Assembly: GCA_947500055.1 (NCBI GenBank)
Contig: CANMQO010000006.1
Span: 248,001-312,000 of the forward strand
Length of the DNA stretch: 64,000 nt
Reading direction: 5' to 3'
DNA from: an uncultured Paracoccaceae bacterium
GTDB lineage: Bacteria > Pseudomonadota > Alphaproteobacteria > Rhodobacterales > Rhodobacteraceae
A model generated the notes under the pieces. That model was not told the DNA's origin, did no database searches, and worked only from the letters and a program-made list of their open reading frames with translations. Below, piece by piece: positions 43,468 through 52,385 of this stretch. Both the position numbers and the translations under genes were made by a program. Position 1 is the stretch's first letter, and every line of letters starts with the position of its first letter.

Positions 43468-43809
43468 CTACCACGTTTCCTTCACCCATTTCCGTGGCAG
43501 ACCTGCCACTGACAGCACCATGATTGGCGCCCAGATCATCGCGGCAATCATGCCAAGCCTGCCAAAAAAGACGATATTTGCCGCCCATCCCGGCTCCATG
43601 ATCTGCGCCACGCTCAAACCCTGCCACAAGTAGAGGCAGAAAAAGAAACCTGCCGAGATCAGGAACAAGAGAATCGTGGACAGAAAGGCATTTAGCATCA
43701 GTGGTTTGACCCCTTCGGGCAACAGACGGCCTAGCAGACGCGGTACGCCAAAGGCGAGGATTGCCAGCACGATTGCGGGAAAAAGTAAGCTGTCGGACAA
43801 AACCGCCAC
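43468..43809 (-). CDS. Three-helix membrane protein of the AAA operon
   Basis: A 113-residue membrane protein with helices LLFPAIVLAILAFGVP, LMLNAFLSTILLFLISAGFFFCLYLW and NIVFFGRLGMIAAMIWAPIMVL (approximate residues 9-24, 38-63, 80-101) and a basic C-terminus. No family is recognised. The start is GTG at 43809, just after the long palindromic repeat. Tight spacing to the following gene (49 bp) supports co-transcription. Confidence 0.68.
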   Translation of the reverse strand: MAVLSDSLLFPAIVLAILAFGVPRLLGRLLPEGVKPLMLNAFLSTILLFLISAGFFFCLYLWQGLSVAQIMEPGWAANIVFFGRLGMIAAMIWAPIMVLSVAGLPRKWVKETW

Positions 43810-43819
43810 GCTAATCCGC

Positions 43820-43890
43820 CCCGTCCCGGGCTCGACCCGGGACCTCTGACTGAACCCGGGGTTGAGGTCCCGGGTCGAGCCCGGGACGGG
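43820..43890. repeat. 26-bp perfect inverted repeat with 19-nt loop
   Basis: Arms 43820-43845 and 43865-43890 are perfectly complementary and rich in CCCGGG and TCGA. The loop (43846-43864) has its own CCCGGGG core. The element lies between two genes of one operon, is itself palindromic, and resembles the dispersed extragenic palindromes of alphaproteobacteria. It would fold into a very stable RNA hairpin and may limit expression of, or protect, part of the transcript. Confidence 0.8.
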
Positions 43891-43902
43891 ACCACGCGAT
43901 CA

Positions 43903-45843
43903 TCACCCTTTCGCCTCCAGATAACGTTTCTTCGCTTCCTCCTGTCGGCCGAAGTCACGGACCATATTTTCGATTGCAACTTCATCGGACTTATCCGCAT
44001 AGCGGAACTCGCTATCTGCGTAGCGGTTGATCTCCTGCACCACCATCTCGACGGTGATTGGTTGGCGCAGCTCTGAAATCATACCTTTCTTTGTCTCGTA
44101 GTCCTTGAACAGGAACAAATCCGGCTCTTCCATCCATTCATCCGGCAGTTCAAAATCCATCGCGCGCACCTTGACCGCGTCGGTGATGTTCTTGATCGCA
44201 CGACCGGTAAAGCGTTCGTCAGCCTCCTGAATGCCTTTCAGATAAGTGCCGAGTTTGGCAATCGTATCCAACTCTCCAATTTGGGAATGGACCCGGTCAA
44301 ACACACGCATCAGCCCTTCCTCATGCGGCTTGGCGTGGCTTTCGAAGGACGCAGCAACGGCGGTTTTGATTTCCTGCGCTGAAAACACGTCATGCGCGCC
44401 AACGGGAATATCGTGGTTCTTGCCCATCAGCAGATACAGGATATCAATATAGTCTTCCCGCGTTTGCGGCCCATCGACGAGGAACCGTGCCCCCGCCCGC
44501 TGGCGCAGCGCGTCGTCCACGTTTTCGGGATAGTTCGAAAACATCCCGAAGGTGCAATTGCCGCGAACAACCGTGTTGGCCCCGGCAAAGCTTTCCATGA
44601 GTACGGCCGTAATTTCCAACTGTCCGGCAGAGGATTGGCGATCTCCCCGTTTCCCCGCCAACTGATCGATATCATCAATCGTGCCAAAGCCGATCACATG
44701 CGGATCAAGCACATTATTGATAAAGGCCTTGGCGTTCTGGCCGGACTTGCCCTGATAGCTGTCGATATTGTCAGTCGACAGGTTCTGATACCGAAACGGA
44801 TAACCAGCGATCTGGCAGTAATCGTTGACCAAACCCGCCATCATCTGGATCAGGGTGGTTTTCCCCGTCCCCGGCGCGCCATCACCCATAAAGGTAAAGA
44901 TGAACCCGCCCAGTTCCGCAAACGGATTCAAACGCCGGTCAAAATCGTATGCCATCAGCATTTTCGACAGCTTCATCGCCTGATACTTGGCGATATGGTT
45001 CCCCACGACCTCATTGGGTTTCTTGAAACTCATCGTCAGGGTAGACCCCTTGGCCTTGCGCGCGGGGGAAAACCCCTGCACCACAAAGTCATCTGCATCA
45101 ACCCGCCAGCTTGCGGCGTTAAACGGCTCTAACCGGCCCGCAGTCGCCGCACGCGCCGCCACCTTTTCCATCAGGTTTTCGGCAAAGGCCAGGATTGTCG
45201 CCACCAGTTTCGGTTCCGACACCCCATGGGCCGCAATGTCCTGATCCAGCTCCCACAAGGCGCCGTGCAGGGCCAATTGTCCGTTATCGACCAACACCTC
45301 GTCAACTTCGCCCACTTCAACGACTTCTTCGGTAGCATGGCTTGCCAGAAAATAGGCCGTTGCGGAGCCGAACACGTAAAGCGTGATCAACGCCTCTGCG
45401 GTCAGAAGTTCGGAAAATTCGGCGCGTTGTCCATCGGCCAGAGACCCTTCCAGGTTGGCGCGCTTCAGGTCCTTGAGAGGCGTGCGTTCGGCATAGTTCT
45501 CGGCAATTGCCAAGGCGACAGCGACGGCGCGGCGCAGGCCCTGCAGCACCGTTGCCTGCAAGGGCGAGGTCAGGCCATCACCGCCTTCAACGGCCTCAAT
45601 CCGCGTGGTCAGCTGCACACCTTCCTGCCGCTCCACCCGGCGGGTCACAAGACCCGGCGTGGTCGAACGGAACCTGCGGCGCGTCCCGATCCCCGGTGAG
45701 CGCTCTTGCGCGGCCACCGGCGCGGTGCCGGCCGTCGCAATGCGCGGCGCGTGGTCAAACCCGTCAATGAGATCAAGGGCCGCAGCATAATGTTTGCGAA
45801 TATCTTCCTCGCGCAGCTCCATCTGATCGCTTGATTGGCTCAT
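43903..45843 (-). CDS. AAA-family ATPase, core of an uncharacterised operon
   Basis: A 646-residue cytoplasmic ATPase. The N-terminal half (1-300) is an unfamiliar helical region, including SELLTAEALITLYVFGSATAYFL. The AAA module has Walker A GDGAPGTGKTT (Lys near 327), Walker B VIGFGTIDDID near 387, a sensor-1-like GMFSNYPEN and a possible arginine finger in DDALRQRAGARF. A C-terminal four-helix part follows (DERFTGRAIKNITDAVK). Walker B has two Asp and no following Glu in the usual place, so hydrolysis may be unusual. It sits in the middle of the 41092-48143 operon and is likely its motor. No family can be named. Confidence 0.82.
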   Translation of the reverse strand: MSQSSDQMELREEDIRKHYAAALDLIDGFDHAPRIATAGTAPVAAQERSPGIGTRRRFRSTTPGLVTRRVERQEGVQLTTRIEAVEGGDGLTSPLQATVLQGLRRAVAVALAIAENYAERTPLKDLKRANLEGSLADGQRAEFSELLTAEALITLYVFGSATAYFLASHATEEVVEVGEVDEVLVDNGQLALHGALWELDQDIAAHGVSEPKLVATILAFAENLMEKVAARAATAGRLEPFNAASWRVDADDFVVQGFSPARKAKGSTLTMSFKKPNEVVGNHIAKYQAMKLSKMLMAYDFDRRLNPFAELGGFIFTFMGDGAPGTGKTTLIQMMAGLVNDYCQIAGYPFRYQNLSTDNIDSYQGKSGQNAKAFINNVLDPHVIGFGTIDDIDQLAGKRGDRQSSAGQLEITAVLMESFAGANTVVRGNCTFGMFSNYPENVDDALRQRAGARFLVDGPQTREDYIDILYLLMGKNHDIPVGAHDVFSAQEIKTAVAASFESHAKPHEEGLMRVFDRVHSQIGELDTIAKLGTYLKGIQEADERFTGRAIKNITDAVKVRAMDFELPDEWMEEPDLFLFKDYETKKGMISELRQPITVEMVVQEINRYADSEFRYADKSDEVAIENMVRDFGRQEEAKKRYLEAKG

Positions 45844-45877
45844 GTCTTCTCCTTCGTGTGGGGTTTCCCCAGCTAGT

Positions 45878-46999
45878 TCATCTGTAACTCAAAACGCGTC
45901 CGCTATCGCTGACCACAAATTTGCGGACCTCGCGAAACCCCGGTGGGTTGCGCTCAGCCAGCGCCTGATAGGGGCGTTCCGGCATGATCAATGATCGCTC
46001 CATGCGTGACGCACCGCTCTCCGCGCCGCCGCCTTCAAACGGATCGAGCGCGAAAATCTGCCGTTCTACCGACCCGAACCAGCCGGATTTTACATGCTCC
46101 ACCCGTTCCGAGATCAGTTCCTCCTCCGTCCAGACAAGCGCCCAGTCCTCACCTGTGGGGGCATTTGCCGCCTTCAAAACATCACGCAAGGGGCCGGATT
46201 GGCGAGTGAACGCGCTGGAATACATCGGTCCGATGTGAAACCGACGCAGCCTTATTGGGTGCAAATCGTCAAAATCTTCGTCAAAGCCCTTGGCGATGGT
46301 CAAAAGTTTCAGATGCGCCACCGATTGCGCCATAAGATGGGCCTGCGCCTCTGGCCAGCGGCGTTCATCCTTGGGCAAACCGATGCGTCCGGTATCCTCA
46401 AGGTCCATCAAATAGATCGTGGGCAGGTTCACCTGACTGTCATAGACCGCCCAATGGACCTGAAACAGGCGCCTGTCATCCTTGTTCTCGACCCAGACCG
46501 CCTGCGGGTCGTTGCGCGCCCAAAACTGATCCCCGCGCAGCAATTCTTCGTAATAAAGCCGCTGGGACAGGGCATATTGCAGCTTGGTCGGAATTTCCTG
46601 CTCCGACAGGATAACCCGGACCATTTGATCCTTCAGATCACCGATGGATGGCTGTGAGGCCAGATGTCGTTCTGCCTGCAGGGCGTCATTGGCCATCTCC
46701 AGCAGCTCTTGGTAGACCGGGAAACCGCTTTCATGCCGGTCGAATGTCAATGCGCCAGCATGTTCAAAGCGCCCCGCGAAATGGTATTTGTGCGACAGGG
46801 CGGTGAACGTCCAGTTCAACCCAATCAGATAGCGGGCCAAGGCCTCAATATCACGGCGCGAAAAACGGCCCTCAGCCTCCATCGTCGCCGCGACCTTGGT
46901 CAGGTAGCCTGTGATCTTTGAAAACTTGCCAAAATACCTGCGGGTCACGCGGGTATCTTCCAGCTTCATATGATCGGCTTGGAGGTCAGTTTGGGTCAT
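45878..46999 (-). CDS. Uncharacterised protein upstream of the AAA ATPase
   Basis: A 373-residue soluble protein. It begins MTQTDLQADHMKLEDTRV and has a helix-rich N-terminus (IEALARYLIGLNWTFTALSH), a beta-rich middle (VHWAVYDSQVNLPTIYLMDL) and a C-terminus ending GRVLSYR. No catalytic motif or family is recognised. ATG 46999 is preferred; the longer frame from 47023 would start within the palindromic repeat. The AAA gene begins 34 bp downstream. Confidence 0.72.
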   Translation of the reverse strand: MTQTDLQADHMKLEDTRVTRRYFGKFSKITGYLTKVAATMEAEGRFSRRDIEALARYLIGLNWTFTALSHKYHFAGRFEHAGALTFDRHESGFPVYQELLEMANDALQAERHLASQPSIGDLKDQMVRVILSEQEIPTKLQYALSQRLYYEELLRGDQFWARNDPQAVWVENKDDRRLFQVHWAVYDSQVNLPTIYLMDLEDTGRIGLPKDERRWPEAQAHLMAQSVAHLKLLTIAKGFDEDFDDLHPIRLRRFHIGPMYSSAFTRQSGPLRDVLKAANAPTGEDWALVWTEEELISERVEHVKSGWFGSVERQIFALDPFEGGGAESGASRMERSLIMPERPYQALAERNPPGFREVRKFVVSDSGRVLSYR

Positions 47000-47008
47000 G
47001 TTGCCAAC

Positions 47009-47060
47009 GTAGGGTGGGTGCAACCCACCAATCCGACAAGGTGGGTTGCACCCACCCTAC
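47009..47060. repeat. 21-bp perfect inverted repeat (GTAGGGTGGGT type)
   Basis: Arms 47009-47029 and 47040-47060 are perfectly complementary with a 10-nt loop. The core GGGTGGGTGCAACCCACC is itself palindromic, like a widespread class of proteobacterial intergenic repeats. It fills the space between the first two genes of the AAA operon. It differs in sequence from the repeat at 43820. Confidence 0.8.
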
Positions 47061-47063
47061 ACG

Positions 47064-48143
47064 TCATTGCGCCCCATATTGATTGCTGTCATGTTTTTCC
47101 ACGATCTTCTGGAACCGGCGGATAAAGCGTTCATCGGCTTTCGCCTTCTGCTCCAGCACTTCGCGGGCAAAGACCATGTGATCCTCATGCGCTTCCAGCA
47201 TATCGGCCATCCGGGCATTGGTTGCTGATCCGATGGCGGCCATGGCTGTCTGCGCTTCCTGATCGGTCTGCACGCCAATCTCGTTGATCTGGTGGGCAAC
47301 GTCCTGCTGTTGCGCAGTCTTCAACGATTTTGACAGGGCATCATACAGAACAACCCGCTGTTTGGTGTCTGTCTGCAGCTTGTTGATCAGCACCATTTGC
47401 GTCGCCGCCTGATTCTGCAGGGAATCGATCCAGGTCTTGCCCTTCTCGATATAACGTTCCAGCGTCTGGGATTTCGCCAGCTGGACCTGTTCGTCCTGCA
47501 CCATTTCGTTGTACTGGCCGTTCAAGGCCTGCAATTCGGTTTCCAGCTTGGTGCGGGCAGCGGCATCCTGTTCGACAGAAATCTTGCCCTCAAGCTCAAT
47601 AATCTTGGGATCCATCCCAAGAATTTCGGCCCGCAAACCTTCAAGGGTTGCAACGGTCTCTTCCCGTTCGGTCAAAGTGCCGGCAAGGTTGGTCTCGACA
47701 CTGACTTTCTGCTCATTCAAAACTGCCAACTGGCCTTCGAGCAGCTTCAGGATCACGTCAGATTTGCTGATCAAATCCTGCAGCTTGTCATCGACAGAGG
47801 CCGTGCGCATCCGTTCCTGACGCATGCTGTCGGCCTTGGCCTTGCTGAAAAACCCGATAAAGCTCTCCATCCCGGTTTTTGACCGCATCTCGTCGAAGTC
47901 TTTGGAAAAGGCGGATGTGACATCATCCAAGCCCATGATCAATTCGGCAATATTGGCGTTCATCAGCTCTGTATGCTGATGCACCTCGTCCAAAGTGGCA
48001 TTTTCAATATCAACAGAAACATCCGTGCCTTCCGACATTTTTTGCCGGGCGGTTTCAATGCGACTGGTCAATTCTGAAATCTTGCTTTGCGCCTCGGCCA
48101 CCTGGCTTTGCGATTCCTTGATTTGGGTTTCAAAATCCGCCAT
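47064..48143 (-). CDS. Long coiled-coil protein, first gene of the AAA operon
   Basis: A 359-residue, almost wholly helical, acidic protein without signal or membrane segment. Heptad-like coiled coil is seen at about 1-45 (ESQSQVAEAQSKISELTSR), 120-220 and 225-345. A Met-rich patch occurs near 95-110 (SFIGFFSKAKADSMRQERM). It has a distant look of PspA/TelA-type helical proteins but no convincing family match. It could form a scaffold or ring-binding partner for the AAA ATPase encoded two genes later. Confidence 0.75.
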   Translation of the reverse strand: MADFETQIKESQSQVAEAQSKISELTSRIETARQKMSEGTDVSVDIENATLDEVHQHTELMNANIAELIMGLDDVTSAFSKDFDEMRSKTGMESFIGFFSKAKADSMRQERMRTASVDDKLQDLISKSDVILKLLEGQLAVLNEQKVSVETNLAGTLTEREETVATLEGLRAEILGMDPKIIELEGKISVEQDAAARTKLETELQALNGQYNEMVQDEQVQLAKSQTLERYIEKGKTWIDSLQNQAATQMVLINKLQTDTKQRVVLYDALSKSLKTAQQQDVAHQINEIGVQTDQEAQTAMAAIGSATNARMADMLEAHEDHMVFAREVLEQKAKADERFIRRFQKIVEKHDSNQYGAQ

Positions 48144-48263
48144 TCAGTATCCCTCTTTTATTCTGTCTTTACAGTTAGCTATGCACGCCGCACCCGTTTT
48201 TCAATCGGAACAGATAGATTAACCAACGCCGTTCGGCGTCAGTCTGACCCGATAAAACGGCAA

Positions 48264-49058
48264 TTAAAAGACTTCAGGTTCGTCAAATTGCGGCGGGCGA
48301 TCAAGCGCTTCGGCCTCGGGACCCAACAGTTCATCCGGGTCGATAATCTTGGGCGGCAATTCAATCCCACGTTCAAAATTCTCGGGGTCCACACGCAAGG
48401 ATTCTTCGCGGCTTCTGATATGCACACGCATGGGAATATCGATCTGGTCAAAAAGATGTATGACGTCCTGATTGAACATGCGGATACATCCCGCGGAGCC
48501 GGAATTGCCAATGGATTCCAGATCATTGGTGCCATGAATACGATAGAACGTGTCCCGGCTGCCGCGATAAAGATAAAGTGCGCGCGCACCCAATGGACTG
48601 CGCAAACCGCCCGGGATTCCCTGACGAAACGGGCCATAGACTTCAGGCTCAGTGCGCAACATGTTCCGCGTGGGTGTCCAGCCAGGCCATTTGCGTTTTA
48701 GCTTGATCGTGGCACCACCCCTGATCGACCGCCCTGCCCGTCCAACCCCAACGGGATAGCGCGTCGTCCGCCCATCAGCGCGGACATGATACAAAAACTT
48801 GGCAAACGGATCGACATCCAGTGAATTCGGGCCCTGTTCACCGTTGTAAATGCCGGACATCCGTCGATTGACCCCCGACAGGTATTTGTCCGGAATTCCG
48901 GGCAGATTGTAACCGGCATCCTCGATCGGGCCGTAGCCTTCGACAAATTCGGGTAATGGCGGGGTCACAACAGGGTCCGGCCCACGGGCACATGCCGCCG
49001 TCGTGGCCAGCATCATCGCCCCAAAGGACCGGCGGGTCAAAACTGTTGTTGTGGTCAT
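48264..49058 (-). CDS. L,D-transpeptidase (YkuD family), exported
   Basis: About 264 residues. The start is MTTTTVLTRRSFGAMMLATTAACARG, a Tat-like signal with twin Arg and a possible lipobox-like CA end (only the short RRSFGAMML is diagnostic). The YkuD domain carries the histidine in YRIHGTNDLESIG and the catalytic cysteine in SAGCIRMFNQDV. It would form 3-3 crosslinks in peptidoglycan or attach proteins to it. ATG 49058 is preferred over 49061 and the longer frame to 49112. It lies 120 bp upstream of the AAA operon on the same strand, so co-transcription is possible. Confidence 0.86.
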   Translation of the reverse strand: MTTTTVLTRRSFGAMMLATTAACARGPDPVVTPPLPEFVEGYGPIEDAGYNLPGIPDKYLSGVNRRMSGIYNGEQGPNSLDVDPFAKFLYHVRADGRTTRYPVGVGRAGRSIRGGATIKLKRKWPGWTPTRNMLRTEPEVYGPFRQGIPGGLRSPLGARALYLYRGSRDTFYRIHGTNDLESIGNSGSAGCIRMFNQDVIHLFDQIDIPMRVHIRSREESLRVDPENFERGIELPPKIIDPDELLGPEAEALDRPPQFDEPEVF

Positions 49059-49357
49059 CATAACACCCTTTTTGTGCGAATCCCTTCCTAACACCTTGGC
49101 AGGTATGGGCAAAATACCGCTCGCCGAGAATCTGACGCATATGTTTCAAAACGTCACAGTTCGGTCGCAGGCTGCTCAATGTAACATGATTACCGAGATG
49201 TCACGGCGAATTCAGCGTCATCCCCGAATTGTTTCAGTCTCTGTTTCAATCTGGTTGCCTCGCGTCACCCCTGCGTGAGGCATCTGCACAGAACCCGCAA
49301 TTCCGGCGATAAAGCGTGCAGCAAAGCACAAAACAGCCCACATCAAGGATCTCGCAA

Positions 49358-49843
49358 ATGAAAAACACGATCTTCACAGTCGCCGCGGCCGGCGCGTTCG
49401 CCACAATCGCATTTGACGCCTTCGGGCAGGGCCTGAGCCCATTATTTGGTTACGCCAAACTGGCGCCGGTTGGTCTTGCCAATCAAACGATCAAGACGGT
49501 CTTTGGCTCCAGCCCCTCCGGGCTTGCCCACCTGCTGCATGTGTTCACTGGCATGGTGGCTTACACCTTGGGCTATCTGCTGATCGCGCGGCCCTTGCAG
49601 CAAAAGATCATGCCGTCCCTGCCTTGGATCGCGACGGCCACCGCATATGGTGTCGTTCTATGGGTCTTTGCGCTATACGTCATGGCCCATCTGGTGGCAG
49701 GCAACAAACCATTCCTTGGGTTCACCGGCATCACATGGGTGGCACTTTGGGGGCACATCGTCTTTGCAATTGTCGCCGCCTGGGTGATGGAGGCCCGTGG
49801 GATCGTGAAGACACCAGCACGTAAATCACCAGTGATTGCCTGA
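49358..49843 (+). CDS. Small four-helix membrane protein
   Basis: A 161-residue protein with about four hydrophobic helices (IFTVAAAGAFATIAFDAF, LHVFTGMVAYTLGYLLI, IATATAYGVVLWVFALYVMA, TWVALWGHIVFAIVAAWVM). The N-terminal helix could be a signal anchor. No known family is recognised, though conserved-looking histidines occur in HLLHVFTG, MAHLVAG and WGHIVFA, which could bind metal or heme. It is monocistronic with a good terminator at 49868. Confidence 0.68.
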   Translation: MKNTIFTVAAAGAFATIAFDAFGQGLSPLFGYAKLAPVGLANQTIKTVFGSSPSGLAHLLHVFTGMVAYTLGYLLIARPLQQKIMPSLPWIATATAYGVVLWVFALYVMAHLVAGNKPFLGFTGITWVALWGHIVFAIVAAWVMEARGIVKTPARKSPVIA

Positions 49844-49867
49844 ATATTCAAACCGCTGAAGATTAAG

Positions 49868-49893
49868 ACAACCGGGATCTCGCCCGGTTGTTT
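49868..49893 (+). terminator. Rho-independent terminator after the small membrane gene
   Basis: ACAACCGGG (49868-49876), loop ATCTCG, CCCGGTTGT (49883-49891), followed by TTGC. It lies 24 bp after the stop at 49843. Because the fmt gene converges from the right, it may serve both directions. Confidence 0.65.
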
Positions 49894-49929
49894 GCTTCAG
49901 GGTCAGGACCCATTCATGCCAGACGCGGT

Positions 49930-50826
49930 TCAATCCAGCCTGTTACCCAACGCTAACCCTTTGAGCAAATCATCCGTGGTCATCGGTTTCTTGCCAGAGC
50001 GTTGCGCGCGGGTAATCTCAACCGCGCCGTCACCGCAAGCGATCACGAAGTCTCGTAAAACGGTGCCGGGCGCGCCGCTCCCAGCAACCAAGCGGGACGC
50101 CAGCAGCTTCACCCGCTCGCCCGCAACCTCGCACCATGCACCGGGAAAAGGCGACAGACCACGGATCAGGCGATCGACCTCTGCGGCAGGGCGGCTCCAA
50201 TCGACACGTGCCTCTGCCTTGTCGATCTTGGCGGCATAGGTCACACCATGTTCAGGCTGGGGTTCGGGCGTCAGCTGCGGCAGTTGCACCAATGCCTGAG
50301 CCACCAATCGCGCGCCCATCGCCGACAGGCGGTCATGCAGCAGCCCGGTCGTTTCCTCGACCTCAATATCCGTCCTCTCGCACAGCAGGACCGGACCGGT
50401 ATCCAATCCGGCCTCCATCTGCATGATGCAGACGCCTGTTGCCGGATCGCCAGCCATAATGGCGCGATGGATTGGCGCGGCTCCGCGCCAGCGCGGCAAT
50501 AGCGATGCATGGATGTTCAAACAACCATAACGAGGGGCATCGAGAACCGCTTGTGGCAGGATCAACCCATAGGCCACGACAACAGCGATATCGGCCTGCA
50601 ACTTGGCAAATTCATCCTGTGCGACCGGGTCTTTCAACGAAGTGGGATAGCGCACCGGCAAACCCAGATCCTCTGCCCGGCGCTGGACCGGGGATGGGCG
50701 GCCCTTCTGGCCCCGGCCGGCAGGCCGCGGCGGCTGGCAATAGACGGCCGCAATCTCATGCTCCTCGTGCAACGTTTCGAGCACAGGAACCGAGAACTCA
50801 GGCGTGCCCATAAAGATGACTTTCAC
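49930..50826 (-). CDS. fmt: Methionyl-tRNA formyltransferase
   Basis: A 298-residue formyltransferase starting [17 protein letters not shown] (start codon GTG 50826). It has the conserved folate/catalytic region [20 protein letters not shown] with the Asn-His pair, and later [19 protein letters not shown]. It formylates initiator Met-tRNA. In many bacteria it sits right after def; here the deformylase genes (51427-52906) lie upstream on the same strand but are separated by a convergent small gene. Confidence 0.93.
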   Translation of the reverse strand: MKVIFMGTPEFSVPVLETLHEEHEIAAVYCQPPRPAGRGQKGRPSPVQRRAEDLGLPVRYPTSLKDPVAQDEFAKLQADIAVVVAYGLILPQAVLDAPRYGCLNIHASLLPRWRGAAPIHRAIMAGDPATGVCIMQMEAGLDTGPVLLCERTDIEVEETTGLLHDRLSAMGARLVAQALVQLPQLTPEPQPEHGVTYAAKIDKAEARVDWSRPAAEVDRLIRGLSPFPGAWCEVAGERVKLLASRLVAGSGAPGTVLRDFVIACGDGAVEITRAQRSGKKPMTTDDLLKGLALGNRLD

Positions 50827-51004
50827 GATGCTATCCCCGAACCAAGATGCGTTTTCTGACCCCCAGTTAGGTCACTGAGGCAGATAGCGCAACGCGGCAT
50901 CAGATCGACTGATTGACCAGATTTCCTTTAACACGCCGCAAAATAAACACGTTTCGTTGACCATTATTGATCATCTCATGTTTAGAGGAGCGATAAGGAA
51001 ATAG

Positions 51005-51211
51005 ATGCTGTTTAAAATTCTAGGAAGTATTGTGGTGCTTTGGGGCATCGCAGACCTGATCATCGGCCTTCAGGGCGGCGACCTTTGGGCGCAAGTTGGT
51101 ATCACCCTTCCAGCCATCGTCTGGAGCTATTCGCATTATATCGCCATCATAGGCGGTGTGTTCATTTTCTCCTTGGGAGGAGGCGGTAAGGAAGACGTGC
51201 CGCAGGAGTAA
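51005..51211 (+). CDS. Small two-helix membrane protein between def and fmt
   Basis: A 68-residue protein with two hydrophobic helices (ILGSIVVLWGIADLIIGL and YIAIIGGVFIFSLGG) and a short charged tail (GKEDVPQE). ATG 51005 has an upstream GAGGAG at about 50984. It is on the opposite strand to the neighbouring def and fmt genes. No family is recognised; similar small proteins are found in Roseobacters. Confidence 0.55.
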   Translation: MLFKILGSIVVLWGIADLIIGLQGGDLWAQVGITLPAIVWSYSHYIAIIGGVFIFSLGGGGKEDVPQE

Positions 51212-51426
51212 TCCCATGATCGCCCACGGTGTTTTGACGAAATGTCTGATACCTCGCATATCACCGACGGCGTTTCGCCTTTCACCTGAGAGATCAGATA
51301 AAGGTGAAACGCCCGCGACCTATAAGCGTGGCATAGCACTTCATAAAAAGTTGTGATTGCGGGTTTTTTGCGTAGCGCTTTAAGTTGCTTATCTTGCGAG
51401 ACCGCTGAAAGGGCCTTGATCCTGGT

Positions 51427-51927
51427 TCAGCCCTGTCTGATCTTCTGGGATTTCTTGATCAGCATATCGCGCCTGGTGCGGCTGAGGTGATCAAAAAACA
51501 TCTTGCCCTTCAGGTGGTCAATCTGATGTTGAACAGACGTGGCCCAAAGACCAACAAGATCACGCCGATCCCACGACCCTTGATCATTCAAGAATCGGAC
51601 CGTGACGGCCCGGGGGCGCTCAACTTTGGCCCAAACGCCGGGTAGATTTGGCGATCCTTCCTCATGGGTGCGCATTTCGACGCTGGCATGCAGGATTTCA
51701 GGATTAGCCATGCGAATGGCCTGCCCCCGCTGTTCCGAAGCATCAACCACGGCCACCGCCAACCCAACGCCCAATTGTGGTGCGGCCAGTCCAACACCCG
51801 GCATCGTATCCATGGCATTGATCATTTCATCCCATAAGGCACGGATGTCATCTGTGATTTCGGGTACTGTTGTGGCAGGTCGGCGCAACGCAGGGTGCGG
51901 CCACATCACATATGGGCGGTGGGTCAT
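51427..51927 (-). CDS. Degenerate peptide-deformylase-like protein (catalytic residues replaced)
   Basis: A 166-residue PDF-fold protein. Motif 1 is intact (GVGLAAPQLG), but motif 2, normally EGCLS with the metal-ligand cysteine, reads EGSPNLPG (Ser92), and motif 3, normally HExDH, reads HQIDH (His134, Gln135, His138). Both the Cys ligand and the general-base Glu are therefore missing, so deformylation is unlikely. The start overlaps the previous def stop by 4 bp. The frame is open and full length, arguing for a retained non-catalytic role rather than decay. Confidence 0.85.
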   Translation of the reverse strand: MTHRPYVMWPHPALRRPATTVPEITDDIRALWDEMINAMDTMPGVGLAAPQLGVGLAVAVVDASEQRGQAIRMANPEILHASVEMRTHEEGSPNLPGVWAKVERPRAVTVRFLNDQGSWDRRDLVGLWATSVQHQIDHLKGKMFFDHLSRTRRDMLIKKSQKIRQG

Positions 51928-52385
51928 ATCTCGGTCCCGGTTTGCGTGATCAGGATACCATTCAGATGGTCCAGTTCATGGCAGACACAGACAGCCCCCA
52001 CCCCATGAAACCGCGACTTTTGGGCAATGCCAGAGGGGCTGGTCCAGGCCAGATCGACCCAAACCGGGCGGGCGACGTCAAAGCTGCGATCAGGGATCGA
52101 GAGGCAAGCCTCCGGGCCCTGCTGCTTGAACGGAGCCTGATCGGTGATTTCAGGGTTCACGAATGCGATTGGCCGCCTCTCGCCTTCTTTCCACGTGGTA
52201 TCGATGACAAACACACGTTCCAAAACACCGACCTGCGGCGCGGCCAGCCCCCTGCCCTTTGCGTCATACATCGTCTCAAACAGATCGGCGATCAGTGTTG
52301 GAAGGGGGTCGCCAAAGTGAGTTACAGGCTTGGCTACCTGCTGCAACACCGGATCGCCGTCAAAGCGCAGATCCAGCACAGCCAT
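51924..52385 (-). CDS. Peptide deformylase, second paralogue
   Basis: A 153-residue deformylase with all three motifs: GRGLAAPQVG, EACLSIP (Ala replaces Gly in EGCLS, cysteine kept) and HELDHLNG with the catalytic Glu. It removes the formyl group from nascent proteins, or has a specialised target. It is the middle of three tandem copies, beginning one base into the first copy's stop. Confidence 0.88.
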   Translation of the reverse strand: MAVLDLRFDGDPVLQQVAKPVTHFGDPLPTLIADLFETMYDAKGRGLAAPQVGVLERVFVIDTTWKEGERRPIAFVNPEITDQAPFKQQGPEACLSIPDRSFDVARPVWVDLAWTSPSGIAQKSRFHGVGAVCVCHELDHLNGILITQTGTEI

